Shown piece by piece: positions 7,741 through 14,973 of a stretch of 40,861 nucleotides of DNA. Position numbers and translations under genes: made by a program. Below the pieces are notes generated by a model. The model was not told the DNA's origin. It saw nothing but the letters and a program-made list of their open reading frames with translations, and searched no databases. The DNA comes from Synergistaceae bacterium (GTDB lineage Bacteria; Synergistota; Synergistia; Synergistales; Aminobacteriaceae): NCBI GenBank assembly GCA_031272145.1, contig JAISUL010000069.1, positions 1 to 40,861 of the forward strand, read 5' to 3'. Positions within the stretch are counted from its first letter, which is position 1, and every line of letters begins with the position of its first letter.

Positions 7741-8943
7741 TTATTTCACCAGGGCGGCCAGGCCGGAAAGCGAGTTTATGCCCATCCACGCGGTGAAGGC
7801 CACCATAACCCAGCCGAGGACGGTCATCCAGACGGGGTGACGGTATTCGTCGATTATATCCCGACGGTGAGCCGCAAGCAGCATCGACGCCAGGGAAAGG
7901 GGCAGTATGAGGCCGTTTATAGAGCCAGCCAGGACAAGAAGGGTCACGGGACGGCCGATGAAGCTCAGTATCGACGTCGAGGCCACAATGAAGCCGATTA
8001 TCCAGTAGCGCTGGTACTTTTCCACAAAGGTCGAAAGAGTGCGCAGGAACGACACGGACGTGTAGGAGCACCCAACGACTGAGGTGATCGAGGCCGCCCA
8101 GAGGATGATGCCGAAGATCTTGTACCCCACGTCGCCGGCCGCGAGACGGAAGGCGTCCGCCGCGGGGTTGCCCTTGTCAAGCGCCACGCCGCTGGCCACC
8201 ACGCCCAAAATGGCGAGGAAAAGCAGGAAGCGCATAACGCCGGTTATCGCAATGCCGTTCGTCGCGCCGACGCTGATGCGGCCTAGGTTCTCGCGCCCAA
8301 CTATGCCGGCGTCAATGATGCGGTGCGCGCCGGAAAACGTGATGTAGCCTCCGACTGTGCCGCCCACGAGCGTGAGGATGGTCATCCAGTTGATCGACGA
8401 CGGGACGAACATCTCCTTTACCGCTACCACCACCGGCGGACGGGTTACGACGACCACGTAGGCTATCATGGCTATCATAACGAAGCCCAGCACCTGCGCG
8501 AACTTGTCCATCGCCTTGCCGAGGTCCTTCCATAGGAAGATGACGATGGCGATGATCGCGCTGATCCACGCGCCGGTGGTCTGGTCGAGTCCAGCGATGA
8601 CGTTCACGCCGAGCGCCGCGCCGCCGACGTTGCCGATGTTGAACGCAAGCCCGCCAAGCGCCACGGCGAAGGCGAGGAAGTACCCCAGCCCTGGCAGCAC
8701 CCGGTTGGCCACGTCCTGCCCACGCAGCCCCGACACAGCGAGGATGCGCCAGATGTTGAGCTGCACCACGATGTCGATGAGGATGGAGATGAGGATGGCG
8801 AACGCGAACGCAGCCTTAAGCTGCTCCGTGAACACCGTGGTCTGAGTGATAAACCCAGGCCCTATCGCCGACGTCGCCATAAGAAACGCCGCCCCGAGCA
8901 GCACGCTCAAAGTGCCCCCGGAGCCCTTGTCCTTGTCCTGCAT
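7741..8943 (-). CDS. NRAMP-fold transporter of the 5-oxoprolinase operon (YcsG-like)
   Basis: A 400-residue protein with about eleven hydrophobic segments and the NRAMP opening (FLMATSAIGPGFITQTTVFT). NRAMP metal carriers have a DPGN motif in helix 1 and MPH in helix 6; here helix 1 reads GPGFITQT and helix 6 FSGAHRIIDAG, so the known metal ligands are missing. In Bacillus subtilis a similar protein, YcsG, sits with YcsF/KipI/KipA. As first gene of this pxp operon it may import 5-oxoproline or another organic substrate rather than a metal; this is inference. GGGGGG acts as ribosome-binding site and a perfect hairpin precedes it. Confidence 0.85.
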   Translation of the reverse strand: MQDKDKGSGGTLSVLLGAAFLMATSAIGPGFITQTTVFTEQLKAAFAFAILISILIDIVVQLNIWRILAVSGLRGQDVANRVLPGLGYFLAFAVALGGLAFNIGNVGGAALGVNVIAGLDQTTGAWISAIIAIVIFLWKDLGKAMDKFAQVLGFVMIAMIAYVVVVTRPPVVVAVKEMFVPSSINWMTILTLVGGTVGGYITFSGAHRIIDAGIVGRENLGRISVGATNGIAITGVMRFLLFLAILGVVASGVALDKGNPAADAFRLAAGDVGYKIFGIILWAASITSVVGCSYTSVSFLRTLSTFVEKYQRYWIIGFIVASTSILSFIGRPVTLLVLAGSINGLILPLSLASMLLAAHRRDIIDEYRHPVWMTVLGWVMVAFTAWMGINSLSGLAALVK

Positions 8944-9018
8944 TTAAAGCCCCCCTTTTTACGGGGCTGCTCAAGCCCCGTCTGCCCTCTATATATCACG
9001 CACATCGGAAAAATGCAA
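8944..9018 (-). promoter_or_regulatory. Promoter and 8-bp hairpin leader of the 5-oxoprolinase operon
   Basis: Minus strand: TTGCAT (9018-9013), 16-base spacer, TATATA (8996-8991), then a perfect hairpin ACGGGGCT-TGAGC-AGCCCCGT (8981-8961), then GGGGGG (8955-8950) and the ATG at 8943. The hairpin would lie near the 5' end of the mRNA. It could protect the transcript or control ribosome access; which is unknown. Confidence 0.6.
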
Positions 9019-9029
9019 GGGAAGTGCGC

Positions 9030-9058
9030 TTGATTTTTTCGCCTGCACGGTCTATACT
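9030..9058 (+). promoter_or_regulatory. Promoter of the ankyrin gene at 9098
   Basis: TTGATT (9030-9035), 17-base spacer, TATACT (9053-9058). It is divergent from the operon promoter at 9018-8991. Confidence 0.65.
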
Positions 9059-9097
9059 TTTCCCAAATTCTTTTTTTGAGGGGAGCGCCTGGAAACA

Positions 9098-10111
9098 ATG
9101 GGAAAGCTGTTGCCAGAGGAATTCATCACTCTCTGCAAAAGCGGGACGTCGCGGGAAGTCACGGATGCCATCACCGCTGTAGGGCAGTCGGCCCCGAGCG
9201 TGAACGCTCAGGACGACGACGGAATGACGCCCCTCCTGTACGCCGTGTACTTCAACAACACCGAAGCGGCCGCCGCCCTGCTGAAGGCCGGTGCCGACGT
9301 TGAGGCAAGGGACACCGACGGCGAGACGCCCCTCATGCACGCCGCAAGCTCCGCCTCTCCCAACCTCACGCTCATCGCTGCCCTGCTGAACGCCGGCGCC
9401 GACGTCGAGGCAAAGGACACCGACGGCATGACAGCCCTGATGCACGCCGCGTACCTCTCAAGCCTCACGGTCATCTCCACCCTGCTGAAGGCCGGTTCAA
9501 ACGTGAACGCTAAGGACTACTACGGGATGACGCCCCTCCTGCACGCCTCCGCCTATAACCCCAACCCCGCCGTCATCACCGCGCTTCTCGACGCTGGCGC
9601 CGACGTCCACGCAAAGAACAGGGACGGCGTCACCCCTCTGATGATGGCCGCCTACAGCAACCCCAACCCCGCCGTCATCACCACCCTGCTCAAAGGGGGT
9701 GCGTCCACCGAAGCCAAGAAGCCAAGCGGCTGGACGCCCCTTATGTATGCCGCGACACATAACGACAACCCGGACATCATCGCCGCCCTGCTCAAATCCG
9801 GGTGTGACCCGGTCGACTCCAAGGACGCCGACGGCTGGACAGCCCTCCTGCACGCCGCGCGGTCCAACAACAACCCCGCTGTCCTCGTCGCCCTCATCGA
9901 TAGGGGCGCCGACGTTCACGCAAGAAACAGGGACGGCGTCACTCCCCTGATAATGGCCGCTGCGCGCAGCCGCAACCCCGCGGTCATCGCTGCCCTGCTC
10001 GAAAAGGGCGCCGACCCCAATGCACGGGACGGCAGAGGGAACACCGCTGCCGTGTACGCACGCGAGAACAAGGATTTGAAGGACAGCAAGCTCCCGGGGA
10101 TAACCATTTAA
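9098..10111 (+). CDS. Cytoplasmic ankyrin-repeat protein, nine repeats
   Basis: 337 residues with no signal peptide or membrane segment. After about 35 residues, nine ankyrin units of 33-35 residues follow (pattern DxDGxTPLxxAAxxxNPAVIxALLxxGADVxAK), ending with a degenerate cap (DGRGNTAAVYARENKD). The array covers nearly the whole protein, so it is a binding scaffold; the partner is unknown. At DNA level two segments 309 bases (three repeats) apart are about 89% identical (9596-9651 and 9905-9960), showing recent internal duplication. GAGGGGAG lies 10-12 bases before the ATG. Repeats resemble those of the exported protein at 1-640. Confidence 0.92.
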   Translation: MGKLLPEEFITLCKSGTSREVTDAITAVGQSAPSVNAQDDDGMTPLLYAVYFNNTEAAAALLKAGADVEARDTDGETPLMHAASSASPNLTLIAALLNAGADVEAKDTDGMTALMHAAYLSSLTVISTLLKAGSNVNAKDYYGMTPLLHASAYNPNPAVITALLDAGADVHAKNRDGVTPLMMAAYSNPNPAVITTLLKGGASTEAKKPSGWTPLMYAATHNDNPDIIAALLKSGCDPVDSKDADGWTALLHAARSNNNPAVLVALIDRGADVHARNRDGVTPLIMAAARSRNPAVIAALLEKGADPNARDGRGNTAAVYARENKDLKDSKLPGITI

Positions 10112-10130
10112 GAGGACGGCTCCGGTCAGG

Positions 10131-11132
10131 TCATGTAATATCCATTAGCTTTTCAAGCCCCGCCAGCGCCCTTTGGGGCGTTATATCTGCCAGGCACTCA
10201 TTTTTTTGCGGGCAGCGGTAGTTCCAGCAGCCGGCGTCGGGGCAGCTTACCTGCACCTCACGGAACCACGGCGCTCGAAACCCCAGCCTGTACGAGTCCG
10301 TCGGGCCGAAGAAACCCAGCGTCGGAGTCCCGGCCAGCGCGGCAAGGTGCAGAGGCCCGCTGTCGTTTCCCGCCGCCGCGTCGCATAACTTCGCCGCCGC
10401 CGCCATCACGGCGTAGTCCATCTTCCCAACCAGGGAGAGCAGGCCTCCAGATGGAAGCGCCTCCGTTATCTCCCGCGCAGTCCGCGCCTCCGCCTCGCCC
10501 CATCCGTTCAGGACGACGCTCCAGCTTGAGGCCGACTGATCCCCCTTTGCTAGCAGATGCCTCAGGAACTCCACCCAGTGGCGGACTGGCCAGAGCTTTT
10601 GCGGCTTGCTTGCCCCAATCACGGCGAAAAGCCGCCTCTTGCGGGGAGCCAGTTCCCCGAGCAGGGCTTTTGCCGTCTCGTCCGCCTCCCGCGTCGTGAA
10701 TATCGCCGTGCCGTCCCTGTTCATGAAGTCCACGCCGAGCGAGTCGAGCGCGTCCCAGTGCGTCCCGGCGTAGCAGAACTGCATGCTCCGGTTGTAGCCG
10801 AAACGCCGCGTCACGCCTGACGCCAACGCCAGGCACGCGGCCGCGCCCCCCTGATGCAGGCTGAACACCCAGTCGAAACGAGACGCCGCGCGCGCCGTGC
10901 TGAAACCCCCCCATGGGCGCTTCGGGTCCCACTGGATCACTCCGTCGACGTACGGCTGGGTTCTCACGATATCCGCGTACTCGGGCCGCGTCATGAACGT
11001 CAGTTCCGTTTCCGGGTATCGGAGCTTGAAGCGCTGCGCCCCCGCCGCCGCCTGGAGCACGTCCCCAAACGCCCCGAAACGAATCCATAAAACTCTGTCC
11101 CCAGGCTTCGGGGCACTCCCCCTAATCGCCAT
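10131..11132 (-). CDS. Glycosyltransferase family 9 (heptosyltransferase-like)
   Basis: 333 residues. The N-terminal domain opens VLWIRFGAFGDVLQAAAG, typical of GT9 enzymes that add heptose to the LPS inner core; the C-terminal nucleotide-sugar half has AVIGASKPQKLWP, and DAAAGNDSGPLHLAALAGTPTLGFFGPTD (seen as NDSGPLHLAALAGTP then LGFFGPTD). The C-terminus is cysteine-containing (CWNYRCPQKNEC), common in LPS heptosyltransferases. The start at 11132 is chosen because AGGGGGTGAG lies just before it and the longer frame crosses the divergent gene. It supports a diderm cell envelope with LPS. Acceptor and donor cannot be told. Confidence 0.88.
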   Translation of the reverse strand: MAIRGSAPKPGDRVLWIRFGAFGDVLQAAAGAQRFKLRYPETELTFMTRPEYADIVRTQPYVDGVIQWDPKRPWGGFSTARAASRFDWVFSLHQGGAAACLALASGVTRRFGYNRSMQFCYAGTHWDALDSLGVDFMNRDGTAIFTTREADETAKALLGELAPRKRRLFAVIGASKPQKLWPVRHWVEFLRHLLAKGDQSASSWSVVLNGWGEAEARTAREITEALPSGGLLSLVGKMDYAVMAAAAKLCDAAAGNDSGPLHLAALAGTPTLGFFGPTDSYRLGFRAPWFREVQVSCPDAGCWNYRCPQKNECLADITPQRALAGLEKLMDIT

Positions 11133-11180
11133 GTGCTCACCCCCTGGAGGTGTATAATAAACAAACAGGGGGGTTTTAAA
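11133..11180. promoter_or_regulatory. Compact divergent promoter region
   Basis: On the plus strand GTGTATAAT (-10 box TATAAT at 11152-11157) serves the HAD gene, followed by GGGGGGT before the ATG at 11181. On the minus strand the same bases read TTATACACC and could be a -10 for the glycosyltransferase, so only 48 bases hold both starts and both promoters probably overlap. Confidence 0.5.
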
Positions 11181-11777
11181 ATGGGCGATCTCGCCCTGTT
11201 CGACTTCGACGGAACCATAACGAGGCACGACACGTTTTTCGGGTTCAACACCTTCGCGCGAGGGCGGACTCGCGTCGCGGCTGCCGAGGTGCGGGCAGTC
11301 GCTGCTGGGCTGCGGCATGGGTGCTTCGATACGAGCTTTCTGAAGGAGGTCTTCGTCGGCGCCCTCTGGTCTGGGACGCCTGTGATCGAGTACAGGGAGC
11401 TAGCCAGGCGCTACGCCGAGACGCTGGACGCGGACGTATTTCCCGACGCCGTCCGTGCCCTCGCATGGCACGCGGAGCGCAGCGACGAGGTGTACATCGT
11501 CACGGCCTCGATGAGGGACTGGCCAGCGTTCTGGGGTGAGCCGCGCGGCATATCGGTCATCGGGACGGAGCTCGAGGAGAAAGACGGGCTTCTGACTGGG
11601 CGCTTCGCCACGCCGAACTGCCGCGGGCCGGAGAAGGTGGTGCGCATCAGAGCTGCCATCGACATAGAGCAGGTGCGGCGCGGCGGGCGTCGGATATTCG
11701 CCTATGGAAACAGCGCCGGGGACAGGGAGATGCTAGCTCTCGCAGACGTGCCTGTCTATAGATGGAAGAGAGTGTGA
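11181..11777 (+). CDS. HAD superfamily (subfamily IB) phosphatase
   Basis: 198 residues. Motif I is DFDGT (D8 nucleophile, D10), motif II lies in VYIVTASMRDW, the conserved Lys region is GPEKVVRI and motif III is YGNSAGDREML. It belongs to the phosphoserine phosphatase-like IB group; the substrate is unknown. The start is the ATG with GGGGGGTTTT upstream; an upstream in-frame GTG at 11133 lies before the -10 box and is rejected. Divergent from an LPS glycosyltransferase gene, so a role with sugar-phosphate or phospholipid intermediates is conceivable. Confidence 0.88.
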   Translation: MGDLALFDFDGTITRHDTFFGFNTFARGRTRVAAAEVRAVAAGLRHGCFDTSFLKEVFVGALWSGTPVIEYRELARRYAETLDADVFPDAVRALAWHAERSDEVYIVTASMRDWPAFWGEPRGISVIGTELEEKDGLLTGRFATPNCRGPEKVVRIRAAIDIEQVRRGGRRIFAYGNSAGDREMLALADVPVYRWKRV

Positions 11778-11804
11778 CTCAGAGCAGATGGCGGCCCTAT
11801 GTGC

Positions 11805-11867
11805 TATAATCGCGAAGAACGCTTATTTATAGGCGGCCAATAATGGGGTCTGAGACCCCAAGGAGGG
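11805..11867 (+). promoter_or_regulatory. Promoter and hairpin leader of the zinc-ribbon gene
   Basis: An extended -10 (TGCTATAAT; TATAAT at 11805-11810) is followed by a perfect hairpin GGGGTC-TGA-GACCCC (11845-11859) and immediately AAGGAGGG, then GTG at 11874. One of the clearest members of the hairpin-plus-Shine-Dalgarno leader set. Confidence 0.6.
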
Positions 11868-11873
11868 ATTGCC

Positions 11874-12239
11874 GTGGCGCTGGTGGCTTGCAAGCTGTGC
11901 GGGCGCGGGTTCATAAACGGGCCTGAGGGCGAGGACGTGTGCGTCGAATGCCGAGAGAAGATGAAGCACGTCTACAGGACGGTGCGCGAGTTCCTGCGCG
12001 ACCACGAGAATCAGATGTTCAGCGTGTACGACATAAACAGAATCCTAGGCGTGCCGGTTGAGGACGTCGAGGGGCTGGTCAAGCTGGGCTGGATAGACAG
12101 CGGGGTGTCATCAAGCAAAAAAAAGACGCTCAAGCCCCTCGCGGACAGAAGGGGCAGCTCCCCCTTATCCGACACCGCCGACCAAGGACGCGCGAAGTCG
12201 TCGAGCTCGATGCACACTTACGAAAAGAAAAGACGCTAG
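11874..12239 (+). CDS. Zinc-ribbon protein resembling the YvyF flagellar-operon family
   Basis: 121 residues, GTG start with AAGGAGG eight bases upstream. An N-terminal zinc ribbon (CKLCGRGF ... CVECREK) is followed by a helical segment (VYRTVREFLRDHENQMFSVY) and a MerR-like helix-turn-helix hint (DINRILGVPVEDVEGLVKLG), then a basic, Ser-rich tail. This order matches the YvyF/TIGR03826 proteins, which occur in flagellar operons of Firmicutes; there are no flagellar genes here. It is probably a small regulator. Followed by the FAD oxidoreductase gene with only 33 bases between. Confidence 0.7.
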   Translation: MALVACKLCGRGFINGPEGEDVCVECREKMKHVYRTVREFLRDHENQMFSVYDINRILGVPVEDVEGLVKLGWIDSGVSSSKKKTLKPLADRRGSSPLSDTADQGRAKSSSSMHTYEKKRR

Positions 12240-12242
12240 GCC

Positions 12243-12264
12243 GGGGTCTTAGGCCCCAAGGAGA
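12243..12264 (+). promoter_or_regulatory. Intercistronic hairpin next to the ribosome-binding site
   Basis: GGGGTC-TTA-GGCCCC (12243-12257, one G-U pair) is followed at once by AAGGAGA and, eight bases on, the TTG start at 12273. It is the same design as at 11845 but lies between two genes and has no -10 box, so it acts, if at all, on translation or RNA stability. Confidence 0.5.
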
Positions 12265-12272
12265 CTGACAAT

Positions 12273-14498
12273 TTGAAGAACCAGCGCTACTTATACTTCG
12301 CTGTTGCGGTGATTTTGATTTATGCGTGTTTTGCGGAGCCGGCTAGGGGGGCTAGCTCCCCTAAGGGAACAAGTTCTCCATCGGGGCGTTCCTACGACGT
12401 CGTCGTCGCGGGAGGCGGGATCGGCGGGATAGCGGCGGCGATTCAGGCCGCGAGAATGGGCGCGTCGGTTCTGGTCGTGGAGCCGAGCGGCTGGATAGGC
12501 GGACAGGCCACGGCAGCCGGCGTCTCCACGATGGACGACCTGAGCCGCCAGCGCAGCGGGATATATCTGGAGTTCATCTCGCGCCTTCGCGCCTACTACG
12601 ACGCCCAGGGCAAGTCCATGGGCACCTGCTACTGGGACTCGCGCAGCACCGCCTTCGAGCCCTCCGTCGGCCAGAGGGTGCTCTACGACATGCTCCCCTC
12701 AAATCTGGACTTAGCGCTCCACACGTCGGTGACCGGCGTAACCCGCGACGGCAAGTCCGTCACAGGCTTAACCCTGTCCACCGGCCAGAACGTGAAGTGC
12801 AAAGTCCTGATCGACGCCACAGAGTACGGCGACGTCCTGCCCCTGGCCGGAGCGGAGTACCGCGCCGGGAACTCCGTCACGCCGTTCATCAACCCCGACG
12901 CTATGATACAGGACATAACATGGGTCGCGATAATCCGCTCCTACCCTGGCGGCGTGCCGTCGCACCTGAGGCCGCTCCACCCTCTGCCAGGCTACGAGGA
13001 GGCTAGGAGAAACTACGAGAGCTACGTCACGCGGAACGGCTTCGACTTCAAGGGCGTGTACCCGGTGCGCCTGCCGGTGAATTTCGTCAGCCACAACGCC
13101 TACCGCGGCCTGCCGGACTCGTCCTCGCCATGGACTTACGACGCCTCCCCTGACAACTGGAAGTTCATAAGCAAGACCGCCGTCAACTGGGGCAACGACT
13201 ACCCAGGCAAGGAGGCGTGGAACGGGCGCATGGGGCTTCCGGTGGACTACCTTGAGAACAGGGCGCTCCGTGCGGAGGTCGAGCGGGCCGCGTTCATAAA
13301 GACCCTTCATTTTATATACTACGTCCAAAACGAGCTAGGCCAAAACTGGTCTGTGACGGAGGACGAGTACGTGGACACCGTGCCGCCCGGCCTGTCCACC
13401 CCTCTGGGCTTGGCAAACCCTCTGCCCGATGAGTGGCGCGCCGTGGCATCTCGCATGCCGCCCATCCCCTACGTCCGTGAGTCGCGGCGCATCGTCGGGG
13501 ACTACACCCTCACCTCGGAGGAAATGCTCAGAAATTCTCTGAGCTACCGAAACGGCCAGACAAGCCACGAGTTCCCCGACGCGGTCGCGATAGGCGGCTA
13601 CATCCTTGACCTGCACGGCGCCAACACCGACGCCGATGCCGAGTGGCAGCTTGCAGAGAAGGCCTCGTCAGCCATGCACAACCGCCCGCGCGGCCCCTTT
13701 CAAGTCCCGATGAGAGTGATGATACCGAAGGACGTCGACGGCCTGCTCGCGGCTGAAAAGAACATCTCCGTCTCGCGCTTCGCCGCCGGTGCGCTGCGCC
13801 TCCAGCCCATATGCATGATGGTTGGTCAGGCAGCAGGTGCGCTGGCCGCAGTGTCCGCGCAGGACGGAACCAAGCTGCGCGACGTGCCAGCCGTACGCGT
13901 GCAGAGCGCCCTGCTTGATGGGAACGTCGCCCTCTCCCTATGCCGCTACTCGGACGTCCCGCCGGAGCACCCGTTCTACAAGGCCGTGCAGATGTCGAAC
14001 CTTCATTCGTTGATCGATCCCCTTTCGCCGCCCCACGCCCCGGCCTACGACATAAGCGACCTCGACGCGCCGGAGCTCGCGATGGCCATCATAAACGGCG
14101 CCGACAAGGGCGTCTTCGGCGTGGACGAGCTCCTGACGCGAAGCGAGATGACCGCCATGCTGGCCCGCGCCCGCGCCGCCAGCCAAGTACGAAGAGGCGC
14201 GGCCCCGGCGAATGATAAGGCAAAGGGGAAAAAGGCCTTCGCATTCGTCTCGCGCTGGGACTTCACCGCCGCCCTAGCCTCCGCATTCGGCATACCGTAC
14301 GGAGAGCAGGCTCCCCATGCGAGTTACTTCTCTCTGCCTGACGGGCACCGTGCGCGGGAGCTGGTCGACGCCATGACCGCGGCAGGGGTTCTGGACGTCT
14401 TCCGCGCGGACAGAGTCTTCCACCCTGCAAAGCCCATCACGCGCGGCGAGGCCATCGAGATGACGTACCGAGCTATGACCGCCGCCAATCGCCCCTGA
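12273..14498 (+). CDS. Exported FAD-dependent oxidoreductase with C-terminal SLH modules
   Basis: 741 residues, TTG start after AAGGAGA. A signal peptide (residues 1-27; a Cys at 19 makes a lipoprotein possible but the lipobox is poor) precedes an FAD_oxidored-type domain (YDVVVAGGGIGGIAAAIQAA at 41-60; GWIGGQATAAG; later YVRESRRIVGDYTLTSEEM and LRLQPICMMVGQAAGALA). From about residue 555, S-layer-homology features appear: YSDVPPEHPFYKAV, LLTRSEMTAMLARA and FHPAKPITRGEAIEM. So it is probably anchored to peptidoglycan or the outer envelope by the SLH part. The substrate is unknown. The last 26 bases overlap the convergent protease gene. Confidence 0.88.
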   Translation: MKNQRYLYFAVAVILIYACFAEPARGASSPKGTSSPSGRSYDVVVAGGGIGGIAAAIQAARMGASVLVVEPSGWIGGQATAAGVSTMDDLSRQRSGIYLEFISRLRAYYDAQGKSMGTCYWDSRSTAFEPSVGQRVLYDMLPSNLDLALHTSVTGVTRDGKSVTGLTLSTGQNVKCKVLIDATEYGDVLPLAGAEYRAGNSVTPFINPDAMIQDITWVAIIRSYPGGVPSHLRPLHPLPGYEEARRNYESYVTRNGFDFKGVYPVRLPVNFVSHNAYRGLPDSSSPWTYDASPDNWKFISKTAVNWGNDYPGKEAWNGRMGLPVDYLENRALRAEVERAAFIKTLHFIYYVQNELGQNWSVTEDEYVDTVPPGLSTPLGLANPLPDEWRAVASRMPPIPYVRESRRIVGDYTLTSEEMLRNSLSYRNGQTSHEFPDAVAIGGYILDLHGANTDADAEWQLAEKASSAMHNRPRGPFQVPMRVMIPKDVDGLLAAEKNISVSRFAAGALRLQPICMMVGQAAGALAAVSAQDGTKLRDVPAVRVQSALLDGNVALSLCRYSDVPPEHPFYKAVQMSNLHSLIDPLSPPHAPAYDISDLDAPELAMAIINGADKGVFGVDELLTRSEMTAMLARARAASQVRRGAAPANDKAKGKKAFAFVSRWDFTAALASAFGIPYGEQAPHASYFSLPDGHRARELVDAMTAAGVLDVFRADRVFHPAKPITRGEAIEMTYRAMTAANRP

Positions 14499-14901
14499 TG
14501 ATGCTCTCCGAAACCCGCACGGCCGCCCTCTCCACAGCAGGCGACGGAGCCCGGCCCAGCTCCCGCTGGCCGGGCTGAATCCCAAGGACGAGCATCTCCA
14601 TGCTATCCCTGAACGGCGCAAGCAACGCGGACAGCGGCACGCCGTGGCTCGTCTCCACGACGCCTGCCCCCACGTCGTCGAGGGTCATAATCCGCGTCTC
14701 GCCCGGCTCCAGCCCCATGTCGACCGCGTCAACGATGAGCAGCGTGCCCTTCATATGGCGCAGTTCTCCCAAATGGTTCTCCGGCGCCACCCCGCAGTCC
14801 GTTACTGCCACGGAAGCGTCCCTAAGAAGCTCCGCGACTCGGCAGCCAACCCCGTCGTCGCCCATAAGCGCGTTGCCGACACACCAAACGCGCAAGCACA
14901 T
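14473..14901 (-). CDS. Hydrogenase maturation protease (HycI/HyaD family)
   Basis: 142 residues. The family motif GNALMGDDGVG is at residues 9-19 (Asp16 region binds nickel in relatives), IVDAVDMG follows, then SHGVPLSALL and LGIQPGQ. These proteases remove the C-terminus of the large subunit of [NiFe] hydrogenases after nickel insertion. No [NiFe] hydrogenase gene is visible here, so the substrate is elsewhere. Start ATG follows AGGGGGA. Convergent with, and overlapping by 26 bases, the FAD oxidoreductase gene. Confidence 0.88.
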   Translation of the reverse strand: MCLRVWCVGNALMGDDGVGCRVAELLRDASVAVTDCGVAPENHLGELRHMKGTLLIVDAVDMGLEPGETRIMTLDDVGAGVVETSHGVPLSALLAPFRDSMEMLVLGIQPGQRELGRAPSPAVERAAVRVSESIIRGDWRRS

Positions 14902-14935
14902 TTATAATCATCCCCCTGGAGAAGCTGGCAGTATC

Positions 14936-14966
14936 TATTATAGGGGGCTCAGACCTCAAGGAGGCC
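14936..14966 (+). promoter_or_regulatory. Promoter and leader of murJ
   Basis: TATTAT (14936-14941) lies right before GGGGGCTCAGACCTCAAGGAGG. A GGGG/CCTC hairpin is possible, and alternatively CTCAAGG-AGG-CCTTGAG (14955-14971) would fold the ribosome-binding site into a 7-bp stem. Confidence 0.45.
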
Positions 14967-14973
14967 TTGAGTA

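Noticed and set aside
9098-10111. CRISPR-like array
   Set aside because: The periodic DNA is coding (ankyrin repeats) with divergent units and no spacers.
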